64,000 bases of DNA from Mikania micrantha (taxonomy: Eukaryota; Streptophyta; Magnoliopsida; Asterales; Asteraceae): positions 70,261,139 to 70,325,138 of the forward strand of contig CM018680.1 in the NCBI GenBank assembly GCA_009363875.1. Reading direction: 5' to 3'. Under the pieces are notes generated by a model. It worked only from the letters and a program-made list of their open reading frames with translations. It was not told the DNA's origin and did no database searches. The position numbers were made by a program, and so were the translations under genes. Position 1 is the first letter of the stretch. Each line of letters starts with the position of its first letter. Positions 48,410 to 59,460 of this stretch are shown one piece after another.

Positions 48410-48898
48410 TAGGGCTGTTCAGAAAAACTGAAAACCGTTTAAAACCAATAATCGAACCGTATCCGTAACCGAAAAAAACCGAACCGAATTCTGAATTCGG
48501 TTTTCGGTTCGGTTCCTAACCGTATCCGAATTCCGAATTCGGTTTTCGGTTCGGTTAACGATTTTGGATATTATTTGAATTCGGTTTGTTCGGTTTATTC
48601 GGTTAACCGATTAAACCGAATTCATAATTAAATTTATTATTTTTTATTAATAATATAAGGTTGAATTCGGTTTATTCGGTTAAATTCGGTCGAATTCGGT
48701 TTGTTCGGTTCGGTTTATTCGGTTTTTAACCGGTTTATTTGGTTTTTAATCGGTTTGTTCGGTTGAATTCGGTTCGGATAACCATATCCCGAATTCGGTT
48801 CGGTTCGGTTAACGGTTAGGAGGAAAAATTTTTGAAAACCGAACAAACCGAACCGAATAAACCGAACAAACCGTTAACCGAACCGATGAACACCCCTA
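48410..48898. mobile_element. hAT MITE made of CGGTT repeats
   Basis: The ends TAGGGCTGTTCA and the complement of TGAACACCCCTA are inverted. The flanks CTCCACAC (48402-48409) and CTGCACAC (48899-48906) match at 7 of 8. The interior is an array of TTCGGTT/AACCGAA motifs. Confidence 0.7.
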
Positions 48899-48973
48899 CT
48901 GCACACCAAAATTTACGCTCCTTTTGCGAGTTCATTTAAAAAAAAGAAAGAGAATAAAATGAAAGGATTCTAA

Positions 48974-49450
48974 GGTGGTGTTTGTTTTTTAAGAGGTAAA
49001 ATGTCCGCAGTTTGCGGACCACATCTGCAGACATCTGTAGGAGAAGAGGTGGACCAAATGTCTGCAGTCTGCAAGAAGAAGAGTGTTTGTTTTTAACATC
49101 TGTTGACTCTTAAAATAAATTGGTGTTGGTGTACGATAGGGGTGATGGGTGTGGCCGACGGTGGTGACAGGTGGCAGCGGGGGTGGTAGGCGGCGGTGGG
49201 GGGCGGCGGAGGCCGTGGGGTTGGGGGTGGTGGTGGCGGGGGCTGGCGGCAGTGGGTAGTCTCTGCGGACCTTAGAATACCCTAGAAGTGATTGGTCCAC
49301 ATCTTCAGCAAGAAGACCTCACGCAGACGTTTTTTAATGAAACGTTTTCGAAAAAACAAACAGACTGCAGACGTCAACGTCTGCGCTTGGTCTGCGCGGC
49401 GCAGATAAAAGAGGTTTCGCAGACATTTTACAAAAAAAACAAACAAGGCC
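48974..49450. mobile_element. PIF/Harbinger-like MITE with GC-rich core, TAA duplication
   Basis: GGTGGTGTTTGTTTTTT at one end and the complement of AAAAAAAACAAACAAGGCC at the other are flanked by TAA (48971-48973, 49451-49453). TCTGCAGACAT-type motifs recur at both subterminal parts. The poly-proline frame on the minus strand is translated repeat, not a gene. Confidence 0.65.
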
Positions 49451-49453
49451 TAA

Positions 49454-50176
49454 GTCTCATTTAATGAACGAAAAGAAATAAAAATAACACATGTTGTGTT
49501 ATTGAGTTTTATTTAAGGAGATGAAGTAAAGAAAATAGAAGTAAAACTAAGTAAAATTATTTACATTTTCCTTCTTTCTGATTTGGAAGGAAATGAAAGG
49601 AAATAATTTCATTTATTTCATTTCGTTTTCTTTTATTTCGTTTCCTTTATTTTTCTTTATATTTTCTCCTTTAATAAACTCGAGAATATAACGTTACAGA
49701 TAATACACACATGAAGGGTTAATAAGAAAACACCTTAATTTAAAAAAAAAATTAATAAACTTCTATTAACCAATCATATAATTTATTTCATATTCTATTA
49801 ATTTTTAATCAAAATGACATTTCGGTAATTTGATAACTAGTTATTTATAAAATTTATATTTTATCAATTACAATTCCTTTTATTTCTTATAAAACTTAAA
49901 TGCATTTTCCGATCTCCTCAATTTGGAATCAATTTGTGATATTTGTTTTAATCCGTCCTCGTCTAAAAAAATCAAATTTTTCAAAAATTGATCCAAATGT
50001 TTCATGCAATATAAATCGTAAGATCCCAAACGGTGATGAATTTGTACAAACCAATCAAATAACATCGTCTTGTACATGTATAATAAAGATCATGAAAAAA
50101 ATCAAAGATTTGGATCGATTTTGTCGGAGTTAATCGGGATTCTGCAATTAAGGTGAGTTATTATAGGATTATGATC
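49454..50176. other. AT-rich non-coding stretch
   Basis: No gene is seen. Around 49600-49680 there is a TTTC/TTTATTT-rich purine-pyrimidine stretch with its inverse nearby. Confidence 0.3.
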
Positions 50177-50448
50177 ATATATATAGGGCCCTACTAAACA
50201 TACACCACCCCCATTATCGGTACACCAGCCAGCGGTCTCGCATACGCCCGTATAGACATTATACGGACGTATAAGGTCAGTCAAACCGACAAAAGCTGCT
50301 AGGGCTGACGTGTCAGAAGTGATGTAAATCTATACGATCGTATAAGTTATATACAGTCGTTTAGTACACACGTGTACGGCCGTATAGAAGCTATACGGGC
50401 GTATAGTTTCTCTGAATTTGAAGAATCTTTCCCTTGACGCGACTAAAT

Positions 50449-50553
50449 ATTCCTCGATAAACGTGTTGTAATTATACGACGTGATATAAGATTCCTTGAT
50501 AAACGTGCTGCAATTATACGACGTGATATAAGATTCCTCGATTTACGTGTTAC
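50449..50553 (+). repeat. 42-bp tandem repeat upstream of MULE transposase start
   Basis: A unit beginning ATTCCTCGATAAACGTG and containing ATTATACGACGTGATATAAG starts at 50449, 50491 and 50533, giving about 2.5 copies. It lies 90-200 bp upstream of the first ATG, so it could be part of the promoter. Confidence 0.85.
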
Positions 50554-50645
50554 AAAACTATATATATGATCGATCAATTACTTTTATAAAAAAAACGAAT
50601 CAAACGAATCAAAGTTTCTCTGTATTACTTCATTAAGTTATAAAG

Positions 50646-51004
50646 ATGTCGGCGAATTTTGGCGGAGATTCTTCTGGAAACATTTCAATCTTTGATACAG
50701 AACATGTATTGCAAACATTATTATGTTTGTTTTATGTTAAGCTTGATATTTTTCACAAGTTATTTGAATATTTCAGGTGTTCATGACTTTTGAAGATCTG
50801 CTAAGCTGGGTGCAAGAAACTGGACGAATGAACAGAGTTGTCGTTGTCAAACAACGTTCAAAGAAAAACGTTAACGCCGATGTCATTAAAGTGTTTCTTA
50901 AATGTGATCGTGGTGGTGAATATAAAGGAACGTCCTTAATAAGACGACTGGTGGTGGTGGTGATGACGCTGGTGGTGGTGAGGATGCTGGTGGTGGTGGT
51001 GATG
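50646..51004 (+). pseudogene. MULE transposase N-terminus fused to tail of Athila-like ORF
   Basis: Exon 1 (50646-50705) starts MSANFGGDSSGN. A 71-bp intron (50706-50776, GT..AG) precedes exon 2 with FEDLLSWVQETGRMNRVVVV and KVFLKCDRGGEYKG. This matches the start of plant MULE transposases with an N-terminal FAR1/MULE-type DNA-binding region (an E-L-x-x-W-V helix, then a C-D-R-G-G-x-Y block). After about 97 residues it runs, out of frame, into GGTGGTGAT-rich sequence. In another frame that sequence reads GGGEDAGGGGDGV and a stop, which is the end of the Athila-like ORF of the element at 60.5 kb. The catalytic DDE region and OTU domain are deleted. Confidence 0.65.
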
Positions 51005-51997
51005 GTGTTTAGTTTGTATTTGTATTATCTTTTATTGATGTATAACTTTTGTCATGTGTATATATATATGTGTATTTTTATGTGTTATGTGCCATGTGGT
51101 TGTGTATTATTTTAATATTTGTTGTTTAATTACTTGTCATTTACATGATTTGTACATGCTTTTATATTTATCTATTGGTTTACACATAACAACTATAAAT
51201 TTATCTAATAAAACAATAATTTATATAATTTAACAATTATAAATTTCTTGGTTTACATATAACAACTATAAATTTATCAAATAAAACAATCATTTATATA
51301 ATTAAACAATAATTTATATAATTAAACAATTATAAAAAAAATTTCATGCATGAAAAACGTAAAATTAATTAAATTTGCAAAAATAGTCGTAATATATATA
51401 ATTGCGGTAAAAACGTTTAAAAAACTTAATTAAAATTGAAAAAAATTTTAAAAAAAAATTTATACGCCCGTATAAGATCTATACGGGCGTATAAAAAGTC
51501 AACAAGACATTATTCCGACAACTTTTCTGACATCACAGTTCTATACGGACGTATAGAGGGTATACGGGCGTATACGTGGCCCTGGTGTATGATTAGGGGG
51601 TGGTGTATGAATAACAGCAGCCTATATATATTGCTAGTATGGATTATTCAAGCATTTGGATGCATTCAGATATCATAGATAATCAAGATTAGAGTGTATT
51701 ATACATTCAATCAGAAAAACCATCAAATAATTTGAAATGATACAACGCATGAAAGGGAAGATTACTCTGACTCTTCTAATCAAACTAACAAATGTAGTCA
51801 TACCATATATTTAACCGGTGTTGAGCAAGAAGGAAATGTTTGATATTTTTTGTGCTTGTTCTTCATCTCCATTCACAATCACTTCTCAAAAACTAACATC
51901 TTTCTTATTCTATCTTTTTTACGTGTATATATAACTTATTAAGTTACATATATGTAAGCATGTTTACATAATCGCAAACTTATTGATTATTCTTCAA

Positions 51998-52301
51998 GTA
52001 AAATGTCATTTTAGTCCTTATGGTTTGACAAATTTTGCCATTTTAGTCCAATGGTTTAAATTTTGCAATTTTGGTCATTATGGTTTCATTTTGTTGTCAT
52101 TTTGGTCATCATGGTTTCCATTTTATTGTCATTTTAGTCCAATTAAATTTAAACTTTTTGACTAAAATGGCAAAAATTAACAAACCATAGGGACGAAAAT
52201 GACAATAAAATGAAACCATAATGACCAAAATGGTAAAATTTAAACTATTGGACTAAAATGACAAAAATCGTCAAACAATGGGGACTAAAATGACATTTTA
52301 C
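51998..52301. mobile_element. Foldback MITE (GTAAAATGTCATTTTAGTCC ends)
   Basis: The left half matches the complement of the right half over most of 300 bp, with repeated CATTTTAGTCC/GGACTAAAATG motifs every 30-50 bp. I could not fix a target duplication. Confidence 0.7.
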
Positions 52302-52329
52302 TCTTGTTCTTCTTTTTTTTGTTGAAAAA

Positions 52330-52760
52330 AAAATTCTTACGTATATCTTTTTTCTTCAATGCTTACATATATGTAATTAAGTTTAATTGTATGATTATAT
52401 ATATTTAAGCATTGTTAAATGTATGTAACATGACCAAACTAATACATTTATATGATTACATATACGTAATCAAATGATTTAATTGAAAAAATTCAAAATT
52501 TTGTATTATAAATTTCAGATTGTTTGAATTCAATTTATTGAGTGTAAAAATTGATCGCATTATTACGTTTGTGTGATTACGTATATGTAATTAGAGGTTT
52601 TTTCTTCAATGGTTACATATATTTTTTTTATTCAATGCTTACATATATATAATCAAGTTTACATATATGACTACATATATGTTAGCATATTTTCATGTAT
52701 GTAACTTGATCGAAATAATCCTTTAATTGTATGTTTACATATATGTAATGAGTAACTAAT
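52330..52760. repeat. Cluster of TTACATATATGTAA palindromes
   Basis: About eight copies of TTACRTATATGTAA or close variants occur in 430 bp, preceded by one at 51940. The same motif is clustered in the MULE-type MITE at 22.9 kb, so this may be a decayed relative without visible ends. Confidence 0.6.
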
Positions 52761-53055
52761 GTAAATAGTTTGGGTAATAAGATTGTTAAATTGCTTGAAT
52801 TCAACTTTTTTGAGCAAAATTTTTTTTTATGACTTTTTTTATTAAATATATGAGAGATAAAAAAGACTGTTTAAATATTATATCATCATGATCAAATAAC
52901 TAAATACTTTAATTATCATTAATTTACAAAATTGTCATTATATAATCTCAATCATATATTTCTTAAATAAATAGTGAAAAAAATGGTTTTCTTAATTTTT
53001 AAGAAAATAAGAGTTTTGTTAGGAACCTTCTGTATACACACACACATATACATAT

Positions 53056-53431
53056 AGAGAAATGATAAAAAATAACCCATTAAATATGCAATAACCCGAA
53101 ATAACCTGTTAAGATCAAGCAAAATCTTTGATTTTTTTTGACATTATTGTAAACACATTTAGAACACTTTCTTATTTTATGAGCTTGCGTAAATTTATCA
53201 CTGGTTGAGAGTTAACATCGTTGTAAGTTTTGAACTTACAACACTGTAAATGTTTTTGACCCAAAACTTACAACAATATTAACTTTCAAACGATGATGAA
53301 TTTACGAAAACTCAAAAAAAAGTGTTATAAATGTGTTTACAATTATGTTAAAAAAACAAAAATTTGACTTGATCTTGACGGGTTATTTCGGGTTAACGCA
53401 ATAAAAGGTTTTAGTTTTTACTTCCATCCCC
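53056..53431. mobile_element. Foldback MITE A1
   Basis: Inverted halves (AATAACCCGAAATAACCTG left, complement of CGGGTTATTTCGGGTTA right) with GTTAACATCGTTGTAAG in the loop region. It ends at a TATATA tract. Confidence 0.65.
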
Positions 53432-53444
53432 TATATATATATAT

Positions 53445-53828
53445 GGAATATATAATTTGAAAACCCCTTCTTACTGTGAAAACTATGAAAACCATGTAAA
53501 ATAACGTATTTTTTTGAATTTTTTATAGGTTTGTAATACTATTAGGCACATTTTTATAAAAAAATCAAAAAAGCGCTGGGCAGATATTTTAAAAAAAATA
53601 TTTTATAAAACCATGTAAAACATACGTAACAAAACGTAAAAAAATTCATTAAATCTGACACAGCGTTACGTATGTTTTACAACGTAAAAAAATATTTTAT
53701 ATATTTTTTTAAATATTTGGTCGGCGCTTTTTTTAATTTTTAATAAAAAAATTTCAAAAAAAATACGTTTTTTACATGGTTTTCATAGTTTTTAGACTAA
53801 GAAGGAGTTTTCAAATTATCTATTCCCT
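53445..53828. mobile_element. Foldback MITE B1
   Basis: Ends ATAATTTGAAAACCCCTTCT and the complement of AGAAGGAGTTTTCAAATTAT, with TATGAAAACCATGTAAAA inside each end and GCGC/CGGCGC motifs in the middle. Confidence 0.7.
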
Positions 53829-53841
53829 ATGTATATATATA

Positions 53842-54159
53842 TAGGGCATGAAATGATACTAAACACACTGTTTTTATACTAACCCAAATCTATCAAGTCA
53901 AATCTTAGATTTTCATCACCGTTTAATAGTTAACATCGTTGTAAGTTTTTTTGTTATAATATTGCAATTGTTTAGACTCAAAAACTTACAACAATGTTAA
54001 CTCTTAAACGATGATGAATTTACACATACACATAAAAGAAGAAAGTCTTCTACATGTAATACAATGATGTTCGAAAAAAAATCCAAGATGTGGCATGATT
54101 TTGACAGATTTATTTGGGTTAGTACAAAAATAGTAGGTTATGTTTTATTACCGTTCCTA
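53842..54159. mobile_element. Foldback MITE A2
   Basis: The same family as A1: GTTAACATCGTTGTAAG and its inverse at the centre, and ATACTAACCCAAAT near the left end mirrored at the right. Confidence 0.65.
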
Positions 54160-54171
54160 TATATATTTATA

Positions 54172-54589
54172 TAGGAAAAAGATAAAATGAAAACCACTCC
54201 TTAGTGTGAAAACCATGTAAAAATCATATAAAAAACGGTTTTTTTTTTTTTTGATTTTTTTACAGGTTTGTATCATTATTTCGCACATTTTTATAAAAAA
54301 AATAAAAAAAGCGCCGAGTAAAAATTTAAAAAAAATAATTTATAAACCCACGTAAAACATACGTAACACTGCACCTAGATGTTATGTATATTTTCCATGG
54401 TTTTACAAAATATTTTTTAAAAAAATAACTACTCGGCGCTGTTTTAATTTTTTTTTATAAAAATGTGACAAGTAATGTAACAAACTTGTAAAAAATATCC
54501 GGAAAAAAAATTACGTTTTTTTACATGATTTTTATATGGTTTTCATAGTTTTCACACTAAGGAGGGGTTTTCAAATTATCTATACCCTA
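54172..54589. mobile_element. Foldback MITE B2
   Basis: The same family as B1: CTCCTTAGTGTGAAAACC left and its inverse (CACACTAAGGAGGGGTTTTC) right, with GCGCCGAG near the middle. Confidence 0.7.
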
Positions 54590-54817
54590 TACACACACAT
54601 ATTAATGTTTGTTCAGAAATCAAGTTTGTTTGTATTCGTGCATCTACAGTATAAATAAGTTGTTCGTCAAGTTAAAAACAAAACTTTATGTCTCAAACAA
54701 TTTATTAAATATTCAGTTTATTTATAGGTATAATTATAAAAATTATAACCTATTGTTTAATGATATATGATGTGTATATATTGTTGTGCTTTATTATGGC
54801 TTGTAGACATGCACAAT

Positions 54818-55043
54818 TAGAGGCGGACAAAAGAATGGAACCGTAACTGGAACCGACAACCCGAACTGGTGGCCGGTGGGTACAAAGGGTCCAGTTTTTT
54901 AGACAAATTAGAATTGGACCGAAACCGGAACCGGAAAAACCGGAACTTATCCACCTGTACCTGGCCAAAACCCGAAACTGGAATTGGGTCTTGACTTTGT
55001 TGACCGGAACCGGTTCCAAAAAAACCCGATTTGCGCAACTCTA
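54818..55043. mobile_element. hAT MITE with perfect 8-bp duplication
   Basis: TAGAGGCGGAC and the complement of GCGCAACTCTA are the ends. TGCACAAT flanks both sides exactly (54810-54817, 55044-55051). The interior has GGAACCGGAAC repeats as in the copy at 39.84 kb. Confidence 0.8.
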
Positions 55044-55059
55044 TGCACAATCAATCATA

Positions 55060-55205
55060 AACCGATTTTCCAGTAGCTAAATCGGTTAACCGGTCTAGAA
55101 GGGTTTGTTGGTTTTTCTCAAAAATCGGTTCGGTTAAAATCGATATTTTTAACCTATATACCCTAACCGATGTAACCGAACCGGTTAACCGATATAACCA
55201 ATTCT
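55060..55205. repeat. CGGTTAACCG-rich segment
   Basis: Several ATCGGTTAACCGG-type palindromes occur in 145 bp, likely a further hAT-type remnant. No borders were found. Confidence 0.45.
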
Positions 55206-55309
55206 AAAACAGTTTTTTTACGAACATGTAATTATAGCAGTTGGATCCACGAAAAAGAAAATTTTGCCTAAGAAGATTAAAACCAATAGAAGTATGACAT
55301 GTGACATGT

Positions 55310-55595
55310 TAAAAAAATAAAAACATAATTCCAATACAAAAACTAAAATCTAATTCAAAAAACAAAAACCAGTATAAAAAACAAAATCTAGTAATTAAAA
55401 CAAAAAATCCAGTGAAAAAAATTAAAAATCCAGTACAAAAAAATAAAAATACGATACAAAAATAAAAACCTGGTACAAAAAACAAAAACTAGTACAAAAA
55501 ATAAAAATATGTTAAAAAAAGTCGTACAAAAAAATTGTAGACCAAAAAAAATACAGTATAAAAAAAGTCAAAAACTAGTACAAAAAAGTAAGATA
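55310..55595. repeat. Degenerate CAGTACAAAAA minisatellite
   Basis: Units of about 20-24 bp with the core CCAGTACAAAAA and A-rich spacers recur about a dozen times with drift. There is no coding capacity. Confidence 0.65.
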
Positions 55596-55599
55596 TTAT

Positions 55600-56444
55600 T
55601 CATAATTATCATTTATTCATTTTTTTAAGATGTCACATGTAAAACTTGCATTGATTCCTACTATTATAGACAAAAATATCTTCATATTTTATAAATTTGG
55701 TAAAATAATGAAACGAAATTAAATAAAAAAGTTTTATTTTTGCAAAATATATTAAAACAAAATAAAATTAATTGACAACAAATTAAGTATAAATCTAGCA
55801 CTGAGTCACACAAAATTATAAATTAAAAACAAACGTAAATAAAAATGTTACATGTAATTACACAATATTATATATAGAAAAAATATATAACGCTAATATT
55901 AAAAGTATATTTAGATTTCTGATTGAACTTTAAGGCTATTGTTTCTCATTCATTCAAAGCATTGTTTGTTCTTTATCAGAAATTTAATAATGTCGTTCAT
56001 TCCTTAACTTTAACCATGTCTATTGTTTCTTCTACTTCAAATTTGTTTTCGAAATTTCTCTTGTTTTGTGTCCGTTCCATTGCGTTTAAATGGTCCTTAA
56101 AGCAAATACATATTTTCCATGATGTTGTAGTGAATCTCGTTCTATCGTATTAATAAAATCATGTCACTCAAAGAAAAAACATTAAATTAAATATATATTT
56201 GTGTATAACATAATTGGATACACTAAAAGACACACAATGTTGCATGGATGTTTCAATCGGGTGGACATAAAGTTCCACAAACGATAAATTTTCAGCGAAA
56301 TGATTTAGAGTCATGTTTATAAGTTTGATTATTGTAGTAAATGATTATCGTTTAATCTATATATTTTTCTTTATTTGTTTATTTTAATATTTTGATTTGA
56401 AGTTTATCTTCTATTAACGATGTGTTTGTCGTTATACATGTTTT
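55600..56444. other. AT-rich non-coding stretch
   Basis: No gene or bordered element is seen. The short frame at 55923-56153 has no recognisable domain. Confidence 0.3.
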
Positions 56445-56460
56445 TGCATATGAGTTTCTT

Positions 56461-56684
56461 TGTTTTTTTTGAACGGCTTGGTACAACGACATCCAAGACG
56501 GGATTTCAACCGTCCCCTCGGATTTGACACTCTGGGGCGTATGCCCGAGCCCACCCCAGGAGGAACCCCACAACTGGGTAAACCCCCTGACCTTGCTTCA
56601 GCAAATATGCCTCAGCCCGGATTCGAACCCAAGACCTCTCATAGGAAAGTCAAGGGGGTAACCATTAGACTAGAAGCCCTTGGT
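56461..56684 (-). mobile_element. tRNA-derived SINE with perfect 16-bp target duplication
   Basis: The minus strand starts CCAAGGGCTTCTAGTC. It has an A box (TAGTCTAATGGTTACC) and B box (GGTCTTGGGTTCGAATCC) near the 5' end, and ends CCGTTC followed by an A-rich tail. The 16-mer TGCATATGAGTTTCTT occurs at 56445-56460 and 56685-56700 without a mismatch. Confidence 0.85.
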
Positions 56685-56784
56685 TGCATATGAGTTTCTT
56701 AACTCTTGCTTTTGCAATAGAATACACATTAATTCTTGTTTTACGCCATGAATCTTTTAATTAGTTAGGTAATATGGTGCGTCC

Positions 56785-57170
56785 CAATTTAATTATATTT
56801 ATTTTATTTTATTTTATTTTATTTATTACTATGTTATTTTGTTTTGGTTGATTAGAACTTAGGTGAATTTATTATTTTCTTAATATATTTAATCTGTTCT
56901 AAATCTACTATTATTTGATCACGCTGACATTACTTTTTTAAATTATTTATTTCAAACACTACATCATATATTTATTAAATATCTTTCATAAAAATATTAT
57001 AAAATATGAATTATGAAAATAAAACCATTACCATTTAGTAGAAGAAAAGAAGAAAAATTTAAATTAAAAAAATGTCATACAAATATTGAATAGAAGAGAG
57101 ACAGAAAACTAATTTTAAGGTATTTTAAAAAAATCTGAAACTTCCTTGCTGCCGAATTTCTCAGAAGAAA
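56785..57170. other. AT-rich non-coding stretch
   Basis: No gene is seen; TTTTA repeats occur near 56800-56825. Confidence 0.3.
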
Positions 57171-57344
57171 CTGACTAGAGATGGAATTCAAGAACCTAAA
57201 CTACTCCGTTGAGAGCTCCGTGACTCATTCAAGAAATGTGACCCTTTGAACCAATTTTAAGGTATATCTACAGATTATTCTGATTTCTTAATAATATTTC
57301 TTTAGGGTTTGCTTTTTGTTTTCTTGAATTTTCTTTCTGAATTA

Positions 57345-57535
57345 AACGATGACATTCAAGACGAGATTCAACCGTTCTTTTGAATTTAAGGCTCTGAGGC
57401 ATACACTTAAACCCACTCAAAAGGAACCTTACAACCGGGTAAAGTCTCTGACGACTTTACTGCAACAACTATATCTCAACTCGGATTAACTTATAGCCTT
57501 CATAAGAAAGTCAACAGGTAACCACTATAATAGAA
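57345..57535 (-). mobile_element. Older copy of the 56.5-kb SINE
   Basis: Blocks ACATTCAAGACGAGATTCAA, CCACTCAAAAGGAACC and GGTAACCACTATAATAGAA follow the same order as in the SINE at 56.46 kb. Many CG-to-TA type differences suggest age. No intact duplication remains. Confidence 0.65.
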
Positions 57536-57539
57536 TCTT

Positions 57540-58880
57540 GTATACTTGTTATCTTTATGAATTATTAATCTTCTTATCTATAATTCAGATTAGTTTGATC
57601 TCTTTGTCGTTTCTAATTGTTGTCTTATATAAAAATTGATATTAATATTATTACGATACTACTATCACTGCTACTACATATTACACTATACAATATAAAA
57701 TAATGTGATGCTATTAAATTATAAGTACTTAAAAAAAGCCACTTAAAACTTGCAGAGAATTAAAAATGATTAGAACATTCTAATGGTTTTATTTTCAAAG
57801 GTTAAGATTAATCTTTTAATATCCAAACTTTTTTATTTAATATTTTATTTGTATGTATTCACACCAAATCTAAACACGTTTAATTTGTGAATTTTTTATA
57901 ACGTTAACGCTCATAGACAAGATGTCTTGAACTTACTCCAAATGGTTTTATAGTATATCGGTATCACTAATTGTCTCATAGACACGAAAAGTAATGTAGG
58001 TTGTTCAAATCTATACAAATGCAGGATTAAATATTATTTAAAAATAAAAAGTCTAATTATATAAAACTTTTTACAGCAATGAAAAAGATGTAAAACCAAA
58101 ATTTAATATAATAATATCAATAATAGTTTCATAAAAAAAAAAAAAAGAACTTGCAATTCATGTTTAAAACGGGGCAAATAAAATTTAGTGTTGCCTAAAA
58201 ATAGTAGAAAGTAAGATTAGTTTGATATGTATCATTCTTGAAAAAAGGGAAGAGTAATCTAGGTATAATATCTTTTGTTAATTTTTTTTAATTCTTCCAC
58301 TTTTTTCTAAATGTTCATAATTTTTTCATACAATATTTATTTTAAAAGATTACAAATCAAACATTCTTTTATCTTTAATATGAGTATAATAGTGATATAT
58401 AAAAAATACTAATATTTTAAATTTTTTTAATCCTTACTAGATTTTTTGCATGCATATTGTATTTTAAAAATGTAAAGGATTTAGTGAAAAAGTATATTGT
58501 ATTTTTAACGTAACACAATGCAACAAAATTCAAAATAAAAAACAAAAAGATACAAAAATAAATTACAAAAATGTAGAACAGATGATTATAACACAGAAAA
58601 ATACAATACTTAAAATACAACACAACACATTAGCATATTTTATTTATTTTTAAATAAATACATCAATACAAAAATGTAACACATTTTATTTTTAATATAA
58701 TACAATACAAAAATGAAGTTATAGTTTGATAACTACAAAAAAAATATTGTAAAATGAAAAAAATTATAAACGTTTAAAATGAGAGAATTTCAAATAAGTA
58801 ATTTTTTCTTCTATCATACGCTTCTATTCTTATTTTATTAACAATACAATTTTAATCATTGATTTAAAATTAAAAGTACA
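57540..58880. other. AT-rich non-coding stretch
   Basis: No gene, RNA or bordered element is seen. The minus-strand frame near 58417-58623 is low-complexity. Confidence 0.3.
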
Positions 58881-58883
58881 AGC

Positions 58884-59060
58884 AGTGACGGAACTTGGGC
58901 AGAGTAAGAGGTGGCGAAAATTTTTGAAACCCGGAATACATGTTAATTTTTTGAAGCGAGGGGAGCGAAACCACTATTTTTAACTAAAAATAACATTTCG
59001 GCCGAAAAATTAACACTACGGACGGAAACAGAAGGGGACGATCACCCCTATCCCTTGATT
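58884..59060. mobile_element. hAT-type terminal fragment
   Basis: It starts CAGTGACGGAACTTGG, a common plant hAT end, and runs to GATCACCCCTATCCCT, which resembles the other end. The terminal bases and target duplication are not recoverable. Confidence 0.4.
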
Positions 59061-59364
59061 GCAAATTTTTTGTTTGAAATAGGTTTGGTCAACTCACATG
59101 TTGAATGAAGTTGATTTTTGTTTTTTTTTTTGAATGATTTTTAGTTAGTTTCACCAAACTTTAAGTTAATCGTGTCTGGAATGCCCTCTGTTAATCCAAC
59201 ATATTACTGATCAATAAACTGCAACTAACACAAAAAATTGTAAACAACAAAAAATCTGGTTTATGATTTTAGATGTACTAAATTCATCTCTTCTATAAAT
59301 ACCTTTGTCCAAAAAAAAAATAATCTCTTCTATAAATAACATAAAACATGCATACAAAATAATA

Positions 59365-59388
59365 ATAAAAATAATAATGATAATAATG

Positions 59389-59457
<69 letters not shown>

Positions 59458-59460
59458 TAA
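59365..59460. repeat. (ATA)n microsatellite
   Basis: About 30 AAT/ATA units with few interruptions. Minus-strand frames of poly-Tyr or poly-Leu are artefacts of it. Confidence 0.95.

Larger units (their letters stand above)
50186..51622 (+). mobile_element. MULE internal-deletion derivative, both ends present
   Basis: Both ends contain CATACACCACCCCC and TACACCAG in inverted orientation, followed by TATACGSSCGTATA near-palindromes. The flanks are (TA)4 on both sides, compatible with an 8-9-bp duplication but ambiguous. Inside are the first two exons of a transposase gene and the last codons of the Athila-like gene, both on the plus strand. The right 250 bp is the reverse complement of the left end of the element at 60466, so the two belong to one family. 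Confidence 0.8.

Noticed and set aside
48989..49300. Proline-rich 103-residue frame
   Set aside because: It is inside a MITE with clear ends and reads a GGTGGCGG-type repeat.
50941..51115. Hydrophobic C-terminal extension of the transposase fragment
   Set aside because: It is out-of-frame translation of the GGTGGTGAT tail and of non-coding MULE sequence after the deletion junction.
56461..56684. Possible tRNA gene (A and B boxes, GGTTCGAATCC)
   Set aside because: The body does not fold into a full tRNA, continues 150 bp further and is flanked by a 16-bp target duplication, so it is a SINE.
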